In this document: positions 1 through 10,335 of the stretch, in pieces
Layout of the letters: each line of letters begins with the position of its first letter
Position numbering within the stretch: position 1 is the stretch's first letter
DNA from: Allium sativum
Taxonomy: Eukaryota > Streptophyta > Magnoliopsida > Asparagales > Amaryllidaceae
Length of the DNA: 64,000 bases
Direction of reading: 5' to 3'
Assembly: GCA_030737875.1 (NCBI GenBank)
Contig: CM060918.1
Location: 777,102,552-777,166,551, forward strand
Program-made: the position numbers and the translations under genes
The notes under the pieces: model-generated
The model's database searches: none
The model's input: the letters and a program-made list of their open reading frames with translations, nothing else
Told to the model about the DNA's origin: nothing

Positions 1-270
1 TGTTGTAAGTGTTATACTCTAATAATGGTATTGTATACAGATACTGTTTTATTTCAAAGTTATGTTATGAAATATATTTATTCGTTCCGCTGTGAGATTC
101 GTTTTTACTCTGATGTTGTATGTTCTTCTTCTTCTTTTATTCTAAGTTTCTATCTTATTTACTCTCACCCTCTGTTTTCTTTCTATTAGTTTTCTGGTTT
201 CCAGTATAATATGGGTTGGACTTGTGTTATTTGATCAGCTCAAATTGTACCGCAATTTCGGGACACTACA
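1..270 (+). mobile_element. 3' end of an E0-related LTR, cut by the window edge
   Basis: The stretch ends in GGGACACTACA, and its last ~250 bases resemble the reverse complement of the start of the E0 right LTR (42760-43019), including the shared words GGTTGGACT and a run of TTCTTCTT. It is therefore the terminal part of an LTR of the same or a sister family, but read on the plus strand, opposite to E0. Whether it is a 5' LTR, a 3' LTR or a solo LTR cannot be decided. The next bases (TACTGGCTTATCAAAAC) could be a badly decayed primer binding site, but this is weak. No coding potential is seen. Confidence 0.6.
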
Positions 271-564
271 TACTGGCTTATCAAAACACAATATGCGTCA
301 TTGACTCCTAGTCAGTAAACCAAATAGCCATAACAGTATGTCCCATACCACACGTTCTCACTACTGGTTCACTAGCTACTTATCAACTCTGCAATGGAAA
401 ACTCAAAAATCTCAAGTCACAAAAATCTCATGAATCACAACAACTCAATAGCTTTAATCAATTGAAATAGGAAATTAACCAATCTCGTATACTACTGTTT
501 ACAAATCTATTTATTTAGTGCTCGCACACTACACTTATCCTTTAGTACTCTATATAGCAAGTCT
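271..564. other. Unassigned AT-rich spacer
   Basis: There is no ORF of note and no repeat boundary. A phrase around 325-350 (CCCATACCA followed by CACG) loosely recurs at about 1003-1025 (CCCATACCAGACGG), so this spacer and the sequence beyond the solo LTR may be one interrupted repeat unit. It ends in the 5 bp target duplication of the solo LTR. Confidence 0.4.
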
Positions 565-969
565 TGAAACGACCCGAACTTCCCCGGTAAGGAAAGCCCG
601 GATTGAGTCGAGGACATATCTTTTGATTCCCGCTATGAAATTCCAATCTTTCAGATTCGTTGGAAATATATTCACAAATAGATTCTAATATTTTTGGTTT
701 CACTAAAATCCAGTTTATTTTGCACCCGGTACATTCATTTGAATTTTGAAATCAAATTATCGAACTACCGCGCCATTTTCAATTCCTTTTATAATTTAAA
801 ATAAATATTTATATTCTAACGTCGAGCTATATAAATATATACGTTCGAATTATATTCAAAATAAATTTCTCTTTATTATTATTTAAAATAATTCATTTTA
901 AATAATCAAAATTCGCTAAAATTGCCAGAATAAAAAATTTAAATTGGCTCAGATTTCCGGGTTATTACA
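565..969 (-). mobile_element. Solo LTR, 405 bp, with 5 bp target site duplication
   Basis: The element starts TGAAACGACCCG and ends CCGGGTTATTACA, so it has the TG...CA ends of an LTR. It is flanked by AGTCT at 560-564 and AGTCT at 970-974. There is no internal region, as expected after recombination between two LTRs. Orientation is set to minus because the reverse complement starts TGTAATAACCCGG, like the TGTAAC starts of the other LTRs here. It carries CGAACTACCGCG, a word also found near the end of the E0 LTR (around 41467), which suggests a distant family tie. The same start (TGAGACGACCCG) reappears at about 63516. Confidence 0.75.
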
Positions 970-3246
970 AGTCTTGTGAATAACCAGAAAGGCGACACCG
1001 AAAGTCCCATACCAGACGGTTTCACCAAACCGTTTATCCAAATTTCTCGCTACATAAATGTAAGTATCATAAATCATATAAAATATGTCATCACTGTATC
1101 ATATTCAAATAATCAATCAAATTAAGTCAATAGTGAATCATTCATAATATAAAAATTCATACAATACTTTGAAAAATCAGAAATTAGCAAAAATGATGTA
1201 CAAAACTAAAGAATTATTCAAGGAATACCTGAAATTTCAATATAATTCATAAATAAAGCAGAATATAAATAAAATTTTACTCAAAAGACGATTCGGATAT
1301 TTGAAATATATAAATATTCATTACAGATTAGTATAAATCTATAAAACGTAATATGTAACGTAATACACACAATAACATGACAATTTGTTATCTAGCACTA
1401 TCTCATATTATTATAGAACGAAAGCTCCTCAAATGATTTATTCAAAGCGATGGTCGAATATTTTAAGTAGCGAACTAAAACCAAATAGACTTGTTATAAT
1501 AGAAAGGATTCAAATAAAATATACGAGCTTGTCAGAATTCATTTAATTTGCTTACAATATTATACAGACAAAATTATCCATTTTATAAACTAAAACACTA
1601 ATATTTACTTAAAATGGATTTTTATATATGTATATATATACACACACACACATATAGTTAAATTCAATCTATGTATAATTTGAACTACAAATCAATGTTT
1701 GGAATTACATTGTATGATTTATTTATAATTAGTAATCTAGGATATTGTAACCTCATTATCGATATATACATATATATATATATATATTTATTTATTTACA
1801 TGTGTGCAATTTTTCGCAAATTACTTAAGCTATATATTTACTCAATCGTCAAAATGAACAAGTTTTATAATTTAAAATTTTAAATAAAATTAGACAACAC
1901 CCCCTCTATATTTTTAAACATCCAATTAACATGGAATCAATCAATTAATCCAAATTCAAAACATTATTATCTTATAACAATCGCATCAATCATTGGTAAC
2001 AATTCAAAACCAACAACCCTATCACCCAAGCTGTTCAAGCAAAACAGATGGATACGTATATATTTTTATATAACTAGAATGAATATAAACATAGATGTGA
2101 GTGAGGGGAAACTCACCAAAATTTCCGAATAAAATCCCAATTTGCCATCACCAAGATCGTCAAAACTAATCAGTGCTATAAATATACCATCAGTCCTTAC
2201 CCCTACTGCTCAGCCAACCGAACTTATTAAGATGTGATCCCAGGTTGTACAGCCAAAGACCAACGCATGCCATTATCCATCCTTCTCAAACCTTCGGTTG
2301 CGCCCTACCAATCGTACAGGAGTAAATCACCCAAAATGCGACTATTGCAGGTGGCATCTCCGCCTTCCTCCCTAAAAAAAGCGTCACGGTGGCACCTCAG
2401 TCGCGCTCCCCTATGCAGCGCCATCGTCCTCACGTCATGCAGCAGTGGACCGGACAACACTAGCAGGTGAAGTTTTTTTTTTTTTTTGTTTCTTTTTCTC
2501 TTTCCCCCATTTTTTTTTCTCCCCTCTAATTCCATTGAAAAGGAAAAGGTTAAGGTTATCTGATTTCCTGAATTATCCAGATCCGCTTCTTTTTTTCATT
2601 TTTTCCATGCGTGCCCTCAAGAATATGGACGAAGCTTCTAAGAAAAGAGGGGCGTGAGTTTCAAATGGGCTTTGGGTTTGGGCTTTAGGTTATAAATAAG
2701 ATGACCCTTTTTTCTTTCTAATTAAATGTGTTGTTAATTTCATATGTATTAAAAATTTAAATTTTGAATCTAAAAATAACTTTCCAATCATACACAATCT
2801 GATTCATATCTCAAGGTACAATTTACAACCTAATAAATATCAATTCTATTTAACTCAACACTCATCTAACCTTCTTTATTTTTAATTCAACGTAAGTACA
2901 ATAAAATATCTATTAACATACCGCTTTATTTATATAAAATTATTTAACAATTCTAAAGGTATTTTATATCCGTTATAATTTAACACATGTCATGTTCGAT
3001 AAGCTCTTGCATATATTTTATTTTAACTCAATGCTTGGTGTTTATTTGATAATCCAACATTTAATATAAAAAGACTATATTTCTATTTTATTTGAATCAA
3101 ATATATGATGAAAGTATTCAACATCACAAACGGTTATATCGAATTTAATCTGTTTATTCAATTAACAAATCGTCCTAATTCAAATTTAACATCTCCACTT
3201 TAATTAACACACGTAAAATCTTTACCCCGAAAAACAGGGTGGTTAC
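970..3246 (-). mobile_element. Probable LTR-like remnant abutting E0 copy A
   Basis: The right end is GGGTGGTTACA, which reads TGTAACCACCC on the minus strand, the usual start of LTRs in this window. Directly after it, at 3247, the sequence matches E0 LTR copy B from position 43022 onward, so this unit replaces the first ~260 bases of E0 copy A. It carries the same GTGAGT(T) word on the minus strand (2111-2116) that E0 has at 27769-27774, and a GC-richer patch at about 2230-2470. Its left boundary is not clear. Short ORFs at 2234-2657 lie in the GC-rich patch and match nothing I know. An AT/CA microsatellite lies at about 1622-1655, and AT-rich sequence fills the rest. Confidence 0.45.
1622..1655. 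repeat. (TA)n(CA)n microsatellite
   Basis: Short alternating TATATA and CACACA tract inside AT-rich sequence; a second small TA tract lies at about 1763-1787. Confidence 0.8.
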
Positions 3247-4193
3247 AGTTATAATAATATGTCCTCATATACAACACGCAGTGGAATAAATATTAACATG
3301 TCTGAACTACTTCTGTACGTCTTCTGTACTTCGTAGTATCTAATAACCTGAACCTGTAAAACCCGATCTAACCTAAGCATTACAAACGCCGGATCAGTCT
3401 GGACAACCAGAGTGAGAAACCCACTAAGTTTACAAGCAACATCCAACTTTATTTTTAAGTTAAAGTTCCTATACGAAAGAAAGGATAATCGTAAGACCAA
3501 ATCCACACATAAATACGGATGGTTTTTACCTTATGATAACCCAAAACATTTTGAATCATATATATATATATATATATATATCTTTTGATATTATTATAGT
3601 GTCTAAATACAAATAATTAGAAATCTAGCGGAATGCTTGCATCTCACGCTCCACATATATAGTATACGATCAAAACCGCGGGCGCTTATTGGAGACTAGA
3701 TTCAGACTCTGACAAGGTATGGAACCACCTATCGATAGTTATCTCTAGAGGGGAATACACTGGGTTCAATAAGAACATCTTGCAACCCGTCCACACATGA
3801 CCGAACACTCATTTTGCTTGAGTTTATCGAATGTATATCACCAACGGTTGGGATCAGCAATCGATTCCCAAAAAGGGACAAAATCAAATAGAATAAATAA
3901 GGAAATTAAATTTCTATAGATAGGTAATTATAAACCCTACTTGGGAGCGACCCACTTAGCCATGTTGCCTGCCCGATTTTTGTCATTTCCCAGTTGTGAG
4001 GCTTGAGGTTTGAATTCCCATTCCAAGATAGCACACCACCATTTACTTATAATGCCACATCATCTGATCTGTCAAAACACTAATTAACATCCACAAAAAT
4101 ACTCTAATCATTAAGCTAAGAGAAGTTCCATTCTCCGCTACCAATTGAAAAACATTTGTAAAAATCAACATATGTGATTCTTTGGAAATACTC
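3247..4193 (-). repeat. E0 LTR copy A, segment 1
   Basis: Matches 43020-43442 joined to 54087-54597 of copy B. The E2 target (AACCGCGGGCGCTTATTGG) is seen uninterrupted at about 3676-3694, which proves the E2 insertion point in copy B. The segment ends with TACTC, the target duplication of E1. A TA microsatellite at about 3556-3583 is longer than in copy B. On the minus strand, TTTTACAG/GTTCAGG at about 3350 could be a splice acceptor. There are no convincing ORFs. Confidence 0.85.
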
Positions 4194-6917
4194 TGTAACA
4201 CACCGTAATGTGTTAACAATAAAGAGGATAAATAATAATTAATTTAGTATATGTAATTAAGAGAAACGGACAACGTCATTGCATCCGTCTTGAAATTCTG
4301 GCCAAGAGAGAGTCCAGAAAATCAAAATTCAATTCAAATTTCAAAAATTACGTTGGTGGCAAAACTCCCGCCCCAGGGGTGTCAACCCCTTAAGGGGGTC
4401 GACCCCTTTAGGGAGGATCAACCCCATAAAGGGAGGGTCGACCCCCCTAGGGCTGAGGTGGTAGTCATTTTAGAGGGCTGGTAGCTATATATAGAGGTCC
4501 CTTTTCTCTGTTTTTTTCATTGAGAATCCATAAGGGCCAAACTCTACCGATGTCTGAACTGAATTGGATACGTTATCTTCTACAACTATCAACTAAAGAA
4601 AATCAAACTTAGAGATTCAAGCGTTGATCTACAACCCAACAAGCTTCTTTTCTAGTTCTATATTCTTAGTCAAACACTGTGAGTTCTAGGTTACTTTTAG
4701 ATTTAAATGACAAAAAGTATAACGTGACAGTACTGTGATTTGGATCTGCCTTGAATCATAAACCTATATTATTCTTGGATCTCAAACTTTATTATGCTGG
4801 ATCTATTTTTACAGATTTAATTCACTTGTGATTAGTTTATCATGTCACCTTTATAGATCTGAACCTTTGTCAAGTTTGTGGTTAATTTAGGATTATCATT
4901 ATATGGACAATAGAACCTTTGTTTAGATCTAGATCATCAAGTTGTGATTAACTGAGATCTGTTATTATTGGACATATGAACTCTTATTTGGATCTGTTCA
5001 TCCTATGTATATTGGATCTAGTTTTATCATTACACTTTTTACTATATCTGTTTTCATGTCCACCTTATTATGCCTATTACTTGTCTATGCCAGTATATAT
5101 GTTTATGTCACTGTTAGAATGATCACTATTGTCATTATTCCCATCATTTTTCCTCTATTTATGACTAGGCTACTTTCTAGCCTAAATGCCACCAAATATA
5201 TGTGAATGTGTTAGTTAGGGAACGAGTGAAAAAGGTTAGAATTGGCGTAATTTAAGTAATGTTTATGAATTGGACATATAATTCAAAAAGTGGAAAAAGA
5301 GGCATAGTTACCTATAATGACGTAGGTAAATTTGAATAAGAATGAAATGTCTAATAATCATAGTTAGAAATTGTTATTACACTTATGACACGCAGTTAGG
5401 TTGCATTAGTGGTGTAAGTCTGGCCGGACCCGACCAACATATCTAGCAACTACTAATGTTGAACCTAATGTGAGAGGTCTAAGTGCATAAATATGAATCG
5501 GGCTAAGACATGAGGTTAGGCCCAACTTGTGGAATAAGACTGCGCGGACCCGATAGGCATATCCAGCATCCACAAGTTGCAGGCCTAATGTGAGAGGTCT
5601 AGCCGTTTATAAACCATAAATGGACATGATAACGAATTGGACTACTTAACCTAATCTAATCCATAGTATGATTATGAACTAAAGTTAGGGTTAAGTAAAA
5701 TTGGTTGGACAGTGGGTAGGTTAAGCAAATATGGAGGGCGTGGGTAATATTTACACATATAGGCCCACAAAACTTAACCCGATAAGGTTATGTAATTAAA
5801 TACACCTAGCGATATACATAACCAGTGGAAATAATAAAGTTGTGTAATTAAAGACACCATTTAGGGTAAGCATAATTTGTAGAAATGATAGGGTTATGTA
5901 ATTAAAGACACCTAGTGTATACATAGCCAAAGAAAACCTAGTGGGGGATACAAGACAATGGGGGAGCTTGTATCATATTGTGTGGGATTCGTTTCATCCA
6001 GTAACCCGGAGTAGGTACCAAAATATGAGCTCCGTACTAGGTTGGAGAAGGGACACGCTTACTAGATAGATTGTAAGAGATCCAAACGTGGAGGACGGTG
6101 TAGGCGGCGCAAACCGACCTGACCAAGCGCGTGCATGAGCCGGGCAGAGGGGGATAAGACGACCATGACACTTGTAAATATAGGGCTATGCATATCAGCG
6201 AGGGGTTTCCACTTTAGGACGTGATACATCCTATGGTGGGGCCGGCACAGAGTATCTACATGGATTAGGGAGCCGATCGATTAGGGTATTGGTCATGGTA
6301 CATTTGGACGTATGCATAAGTCAACCTCAATCTGGATATACTTGTAATAGTGCAAAGTAATCATTAGGGCAGCATATACACCTTATCATGTCTACCTTGT
6401 CACACCTGCCTTTTATGAATTAATCTCTCATCCACTTTATATGCCTGTCATGCTACTTTTATTTATTTACTTGCTAAAAGTAACTAGACTCGCAAGACTT
6501 TATGTCTGACCCTTTTCGTTTCCTCTTCTTTCTTCCGTTTCCCCCTCCCCCCTCCCAAGTTCGCAGGGAGGGAATTCTCAGGCTTAGTCAAGACTCAGTT
6601 ATCATCTTGCTAGAAGCTGCTTTCGAAGTATGGCTCAAGTTCTTATCTCTACTATGGCTTAGCTCTTTATCTTGGGGAATTATGTTATGCTTTTTTTATA
6701 TTTATGTACTTTGATGGTACAAGACAGAAGTTATATTTTTTTATAGTTTTTGTGACTTATGGTATTTTGGACCACGCAATATGTTGTTATGGTACAAGAC
6801 AGACGTTATTTTATTTGTATATGTCTTGTAACTATTTTGTGACTGTTTACCTATAACGCTTCACGGAACTTAATGCATTCCCTTAGTGAGCGGCATTAAC
6901 GGACGTGGGGTGTCACA
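4194..6917 (+). repeat. E1 5' LTR (2,724 bp)
   Basis: Starts TGTAACACACCG and ends GGGGTGTCACA. In order it holds: a conserved start with the phrase CATTGCATCCGTCT, a GTCGAC-type array (4372-4452), a TATA box (4485-4494), a GTGAGT word at 4679-4684, a long middle part, and a pyrimidine tract at about 6505-6558 ending CCCAAG (CCAG in the 3' copy). A 66-residue hydrophobic ORF at 5005-5205 is also in the 3' LTR, but only because the LTRs are copies. Confidence 0.92.
4372..4494 (+). promoter_or_regulatory. E1 U3 promoter: GTCGAC/GTCAAC array and TATA box
   Basis: Repeats of the type GGGTCGACCCC and GTCAACCCC, separated by TTAAGGG or ATAAAGGG, lie at 4372-4452. The TATA box CTATATATAG lies 33 bases further on. 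The same array-then-TATA order is found at the same distance from the LTR start in E2 and E3, so I take it as the core promoter with an upstream element. The 3' LTR copy (about 23008-23125) has four full GTCGAC palindromes where the 5' copy has two plus two variants. Confidence 0.6.
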
Positions 6918-6932
6918 CTTGGTAGAGCTGAA
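6918..6932 (+). other. E1 primer binding site, damaged
   Basis: CTTGGTAGAGCTGAAGG follows the LTR directly. E3 has CGTGGTATCAGAGCGAAGG at the same place, so E1 has the iMet primer site with a loss of about three bases (TCA). Confidence 0.6.
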
Positions 6933-7062
6933 GGTTACCAGATTAGATAAAAGTTTTTGGAAACTATTTTCAAAAGGGTTTTAAAAGAAAGCATTTTCAG
7001 AAAGAAAAGTCTGTTTTGAAAAGCATATTTCCCCAAAGCCATATGTAGTATCATTCGGTCCT

Positions 7063-10000
7063 TTGTCTAAATCTCTTTCCTTTTCTTTTCAGCATGTCTG
7101 GGAACCTAACATTCCTAATATCCCGGAGGGAGTCACTATACCCGGATGGTTCCACAGGTATTTAGAGGCTATGGCACCTGCTGAAGGCCAAGGAAACTTT
7201 CCTCCCCCGGCTGCACCAGTCATTCCTCCTCCTCCCCCTCCAAGAGTAGATTATTTTGCTATTATCTGCAAAGACATCCATGCTATGGGAGGGAAGCCAT
7301 TCCATGGGAACGAGACATTCGTAGAAGCGCGGAATTGGCTCAAGGAGACTGAGGACTTGTTCGTAATATTTGAAGTAGAGGACTGAAGAAAAATTCAGTT
7401 AGCTGCTTGGCTACTGAAGGATGAAGCTTCATTTTGGTGGAACGTCGTCCGGTGGAAACTTGGGATGACTTTAGACAGAGGTTTGAGATGAAGTTCCTTT
7501 CCCAAGCTGAGAAGAGCATGAAGATGGAGAGGTTCTTAGCAATCAAACAAGGGAACTTGACGGTGAAAGAGTATGTGAACAAATTTAACCAGCTGGCAAG
7601 ATTTGGACTGGAACGGGTAGGCACGCCAAATAAGAAGGCTTGCGGTTTGCTAAAGGGTTAAATGAAAACCTTCATGGGTTAGCCATGTCCCATATTCCAA
7701 TGGGAGCCACCTTTGAAAGACTTGTTGATATGGCCTTGATGTATGAGGAACGGAAAGGGGAAAAGAAGGAGGTTATAGCTAAAGAAACAACGCAAAATAA
7801 GAAGATATGGCCCAAGAAAGGACAACAGCAGCAGCAACAGAAGAAAAGAAGAAAGAATGACAAGAGTAAGGAGAAAAGGAAGTGTCACGGTTGTGGGAAA
7901 TAAGGTCACTTGATCAAAGACTGTAAAAGAAGGAAGAACACTTGCTTTAATTTTGGAGAAGTCGAACACTTTGCTAGGGAGTGCCCGAAGAAACAGGGAA
8001 CACAAGGACAAGGGCAAAGGGCAGGAACTTCTGGAGGGCAGGCGCATGCTCTTGCGATCAGTGCTCCTGATAGAGGTAGAAAATTTTCTGTGGAAGGTAT
8101 AATTTCTCTTTCAATCCATCCTATTGGAACACTTTTTGATTCTGGCGATTCACATTCATTTATATCTAATTCTGTGGTTGAATCTCTGCACTTAATTACT
8201 AGTATGGTAGTGGATCCCGTAGTTGTTTCAAACCCCATTGGTGGTTCAGCTCATTTATCTATGATTTGACGAGGTTTGAAAATATCTGTGTTAGGTGTCG
8301 AGTTTGAATGGCGATGCGTATGTGCTTGGCTTTATGGGTTATGGGTTGATTCTAGGAATGGATTGGCTTACCACGTATGGTGCCATTCTGGATTGTGAGA
8401 AGAGTGTCGTTAGGCTTCTGACTTGTCATGGGAGGACCCTCGAGATTTATTACGACCCCTAAGGTTTTGTTATGCTTAGCTTCCTAGAGTCTCTTGATGA
8501 ATCTATAGATGACTTGCAATATGTTCCGATAGTCCGAGATTATTCTGATATTTTTGAGGAGGTCAGGGGCTTACCTCCGAGGCGCGAGATCGATTCTCGC
8601 ATATATCTGGTGGACAATGCAAAGCCAGTTGCATTACTAGTGCGACATATGGCTCCGAGCGAAAGGAAGGAGTTGAGTAAGCAAGTAGGGGAGCTGCTTG
8701 AAAAAGGGTTTATCAGACGAAGCATATCTGAATGGGGTTCTCCAGTAGTATTCGCAACTAAGACGGATGGATCGCTTCGTTTGTGCGTAGACTATAGAGA
8801 ATTGAACAAACTCACAAAGAAAAATAGGCACCCACTTCCGAGGATAACGACTTGTTTAACCAACTTGTCGGTGCCTTGGTATTCTCTCAGTTGGACCTGG
8901 CCATGGGGTTTCATCAGTTGAGGATGGATGAGGACAGTATAGACATGACTGCTTTTAGGACTCTGGATGGTTTCTTTGAATGGCTAGTAATGCCTTTTGG
9001 GCTGACAAATGCACCCGCCTATTTTGTCGATCTAATGAGTAGGGTGTTCCAGGAATTCCTGAATAAGTTTTTCGAAGTCTTTGTTGATGATATTTTGATC
9101 TTCTCCAAGAGCGAAGAGGAGCATGCCCCGCATTTGAGAGAAGTTTTGAAAACTCTTCGTGACCATCAGCTTAAGGCAAAGTTCTCCAAATGCCATTTTT
9201 GGAGAAAGGAGGTAAGATTCTTAGGGCATGTAGTCTCCAAAGAAGGGATAGCTGTGGATCCCGCGAAAGTAGTTGCAGTGCAAGATTGGCATATTTCTAA
9301 AATGCAACAGATGTGAGAAGCTTTCTTGGATTGGCAGGTTATTATAGGAAGTTCATTAAGGACTTCGCGAAGATATCAGCCCCTCTCACTAGGCTGACGA
9401 AGAAGAACTTGGCATTTTCATGGGATATAGATTGTAATGTTGCTTTCCAACATCTGAAGAGGGCTCTTACAACAGCCCCAGTCTTGGCTCTGCCCGATGG
9501 GAACAAAGTGTTTACGGTTTACACCGATGCATGTGATACAGGGCTTGGTGCGGTTCTGATGCAAGAAGGAAAGGTAGTGTGTTACGGGGGTAGACAGTTG
9601 AGAGTTCATGAGAAGAACTACTTTACCCATGATCTATAGCTAGGTGCAATAGTATTCGCGTTAAATATGTGGCGTCATTATTTACTTGGAGAGAAGTTCG
9701 AGTTATACACCGATCATAAAATCTCTCAATATCTGTTCTCACAGAAGGATCTTAATTTAAGGCAACAAAGGTGGATGGAATTCTTAGCTTCTTACGATTT
9801 TGAAATCGCTTATACCCCTGGCAAGGGTAATGTGGTGGTTGACGCACTAAGTAGGTAAAGGATGGCCTTGAGTCCTCTATTTATGGAGAGGAAGAGCTAG
9901 GAGTTCATATCAACCTTTGACTTCAGACCCTCCATCGAGATTTTGCCTGATTTGTTTGCATCGTTAGAAATACGACCAACTCTTATGGACCAGATAGGAG

Positions 10001-10335
10001 CTTCGCAGCAAGGTGACCCACAAATTTTAGACATCATGGATAAGCTCAGAAAAGGGGAGACTTCTAGTCACCTCAGTAGATATACCATAGATGAAAAGGG
10101 GTGGTTGCGACGAGACGGAAGGCTATGTGCCCTTCAAATGGGAAGCTTGATAAAGGCAGTCCTAGAAGAAGCCCACCATTCTAAGATGACCATTCATCCA
10201 GGCGGTGATAAGATGTACAGAGACAAGAAGAGGGTTATCTTTTGGGCTGGGATGAAGAAAGACGTGGCCGAATTTGTTTCTCGATGTTTAGTTTGCCAGC
10301 AAGTTAAAGTTGAGCAAAAGAATCTCGGTGGTTTA
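7063..10335 (+). pseudogene. E1 gag-pol, first part (gag to start of integrase)
   Basis: This encoded the E1 polyprotein for capsid, protease, reverse transcriptase, RNase H and integrase. Order seen: gag with a proline-rich start and Retrotrans_gag region (about 7094-7700), a first zinc knuckle CHGCGK-stop-GHLIKDC (about 7886) and a second with one Cys replaced by Phe (CFNFGEVEHFAREC), protease with DSGDSHSFIS (Ala replaced by Asp) at about 8140, reverse transcriptase with FVDD at about 9080, RNase H with YTDAC at about 9520, and the integrase HHCC region (HPGGDK, CLVCQQ) at about 10195-10300. Breaks include stops at 7384, 7901, 8267, 8460, 9637, 9856 and 9898 and frame changes near 7440, 7635, 8310, 8845 and 9300. 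The reading is cut at 10335 by C1 and resumes at 21036. It matches the E2 and E3 polyproteins throughout; no intact product is possible. Confidence 0.93.

Noticed and set aside
5005..5205. Hydrophobic 66-residue ORF, also at 23636-23836
   Set aside because: Present twice only as part of the E1 LTR pair. AT-rich sequence gives Ile/Leu/Phe-rich readings by chance, and E2 and E3 have no counterpart.
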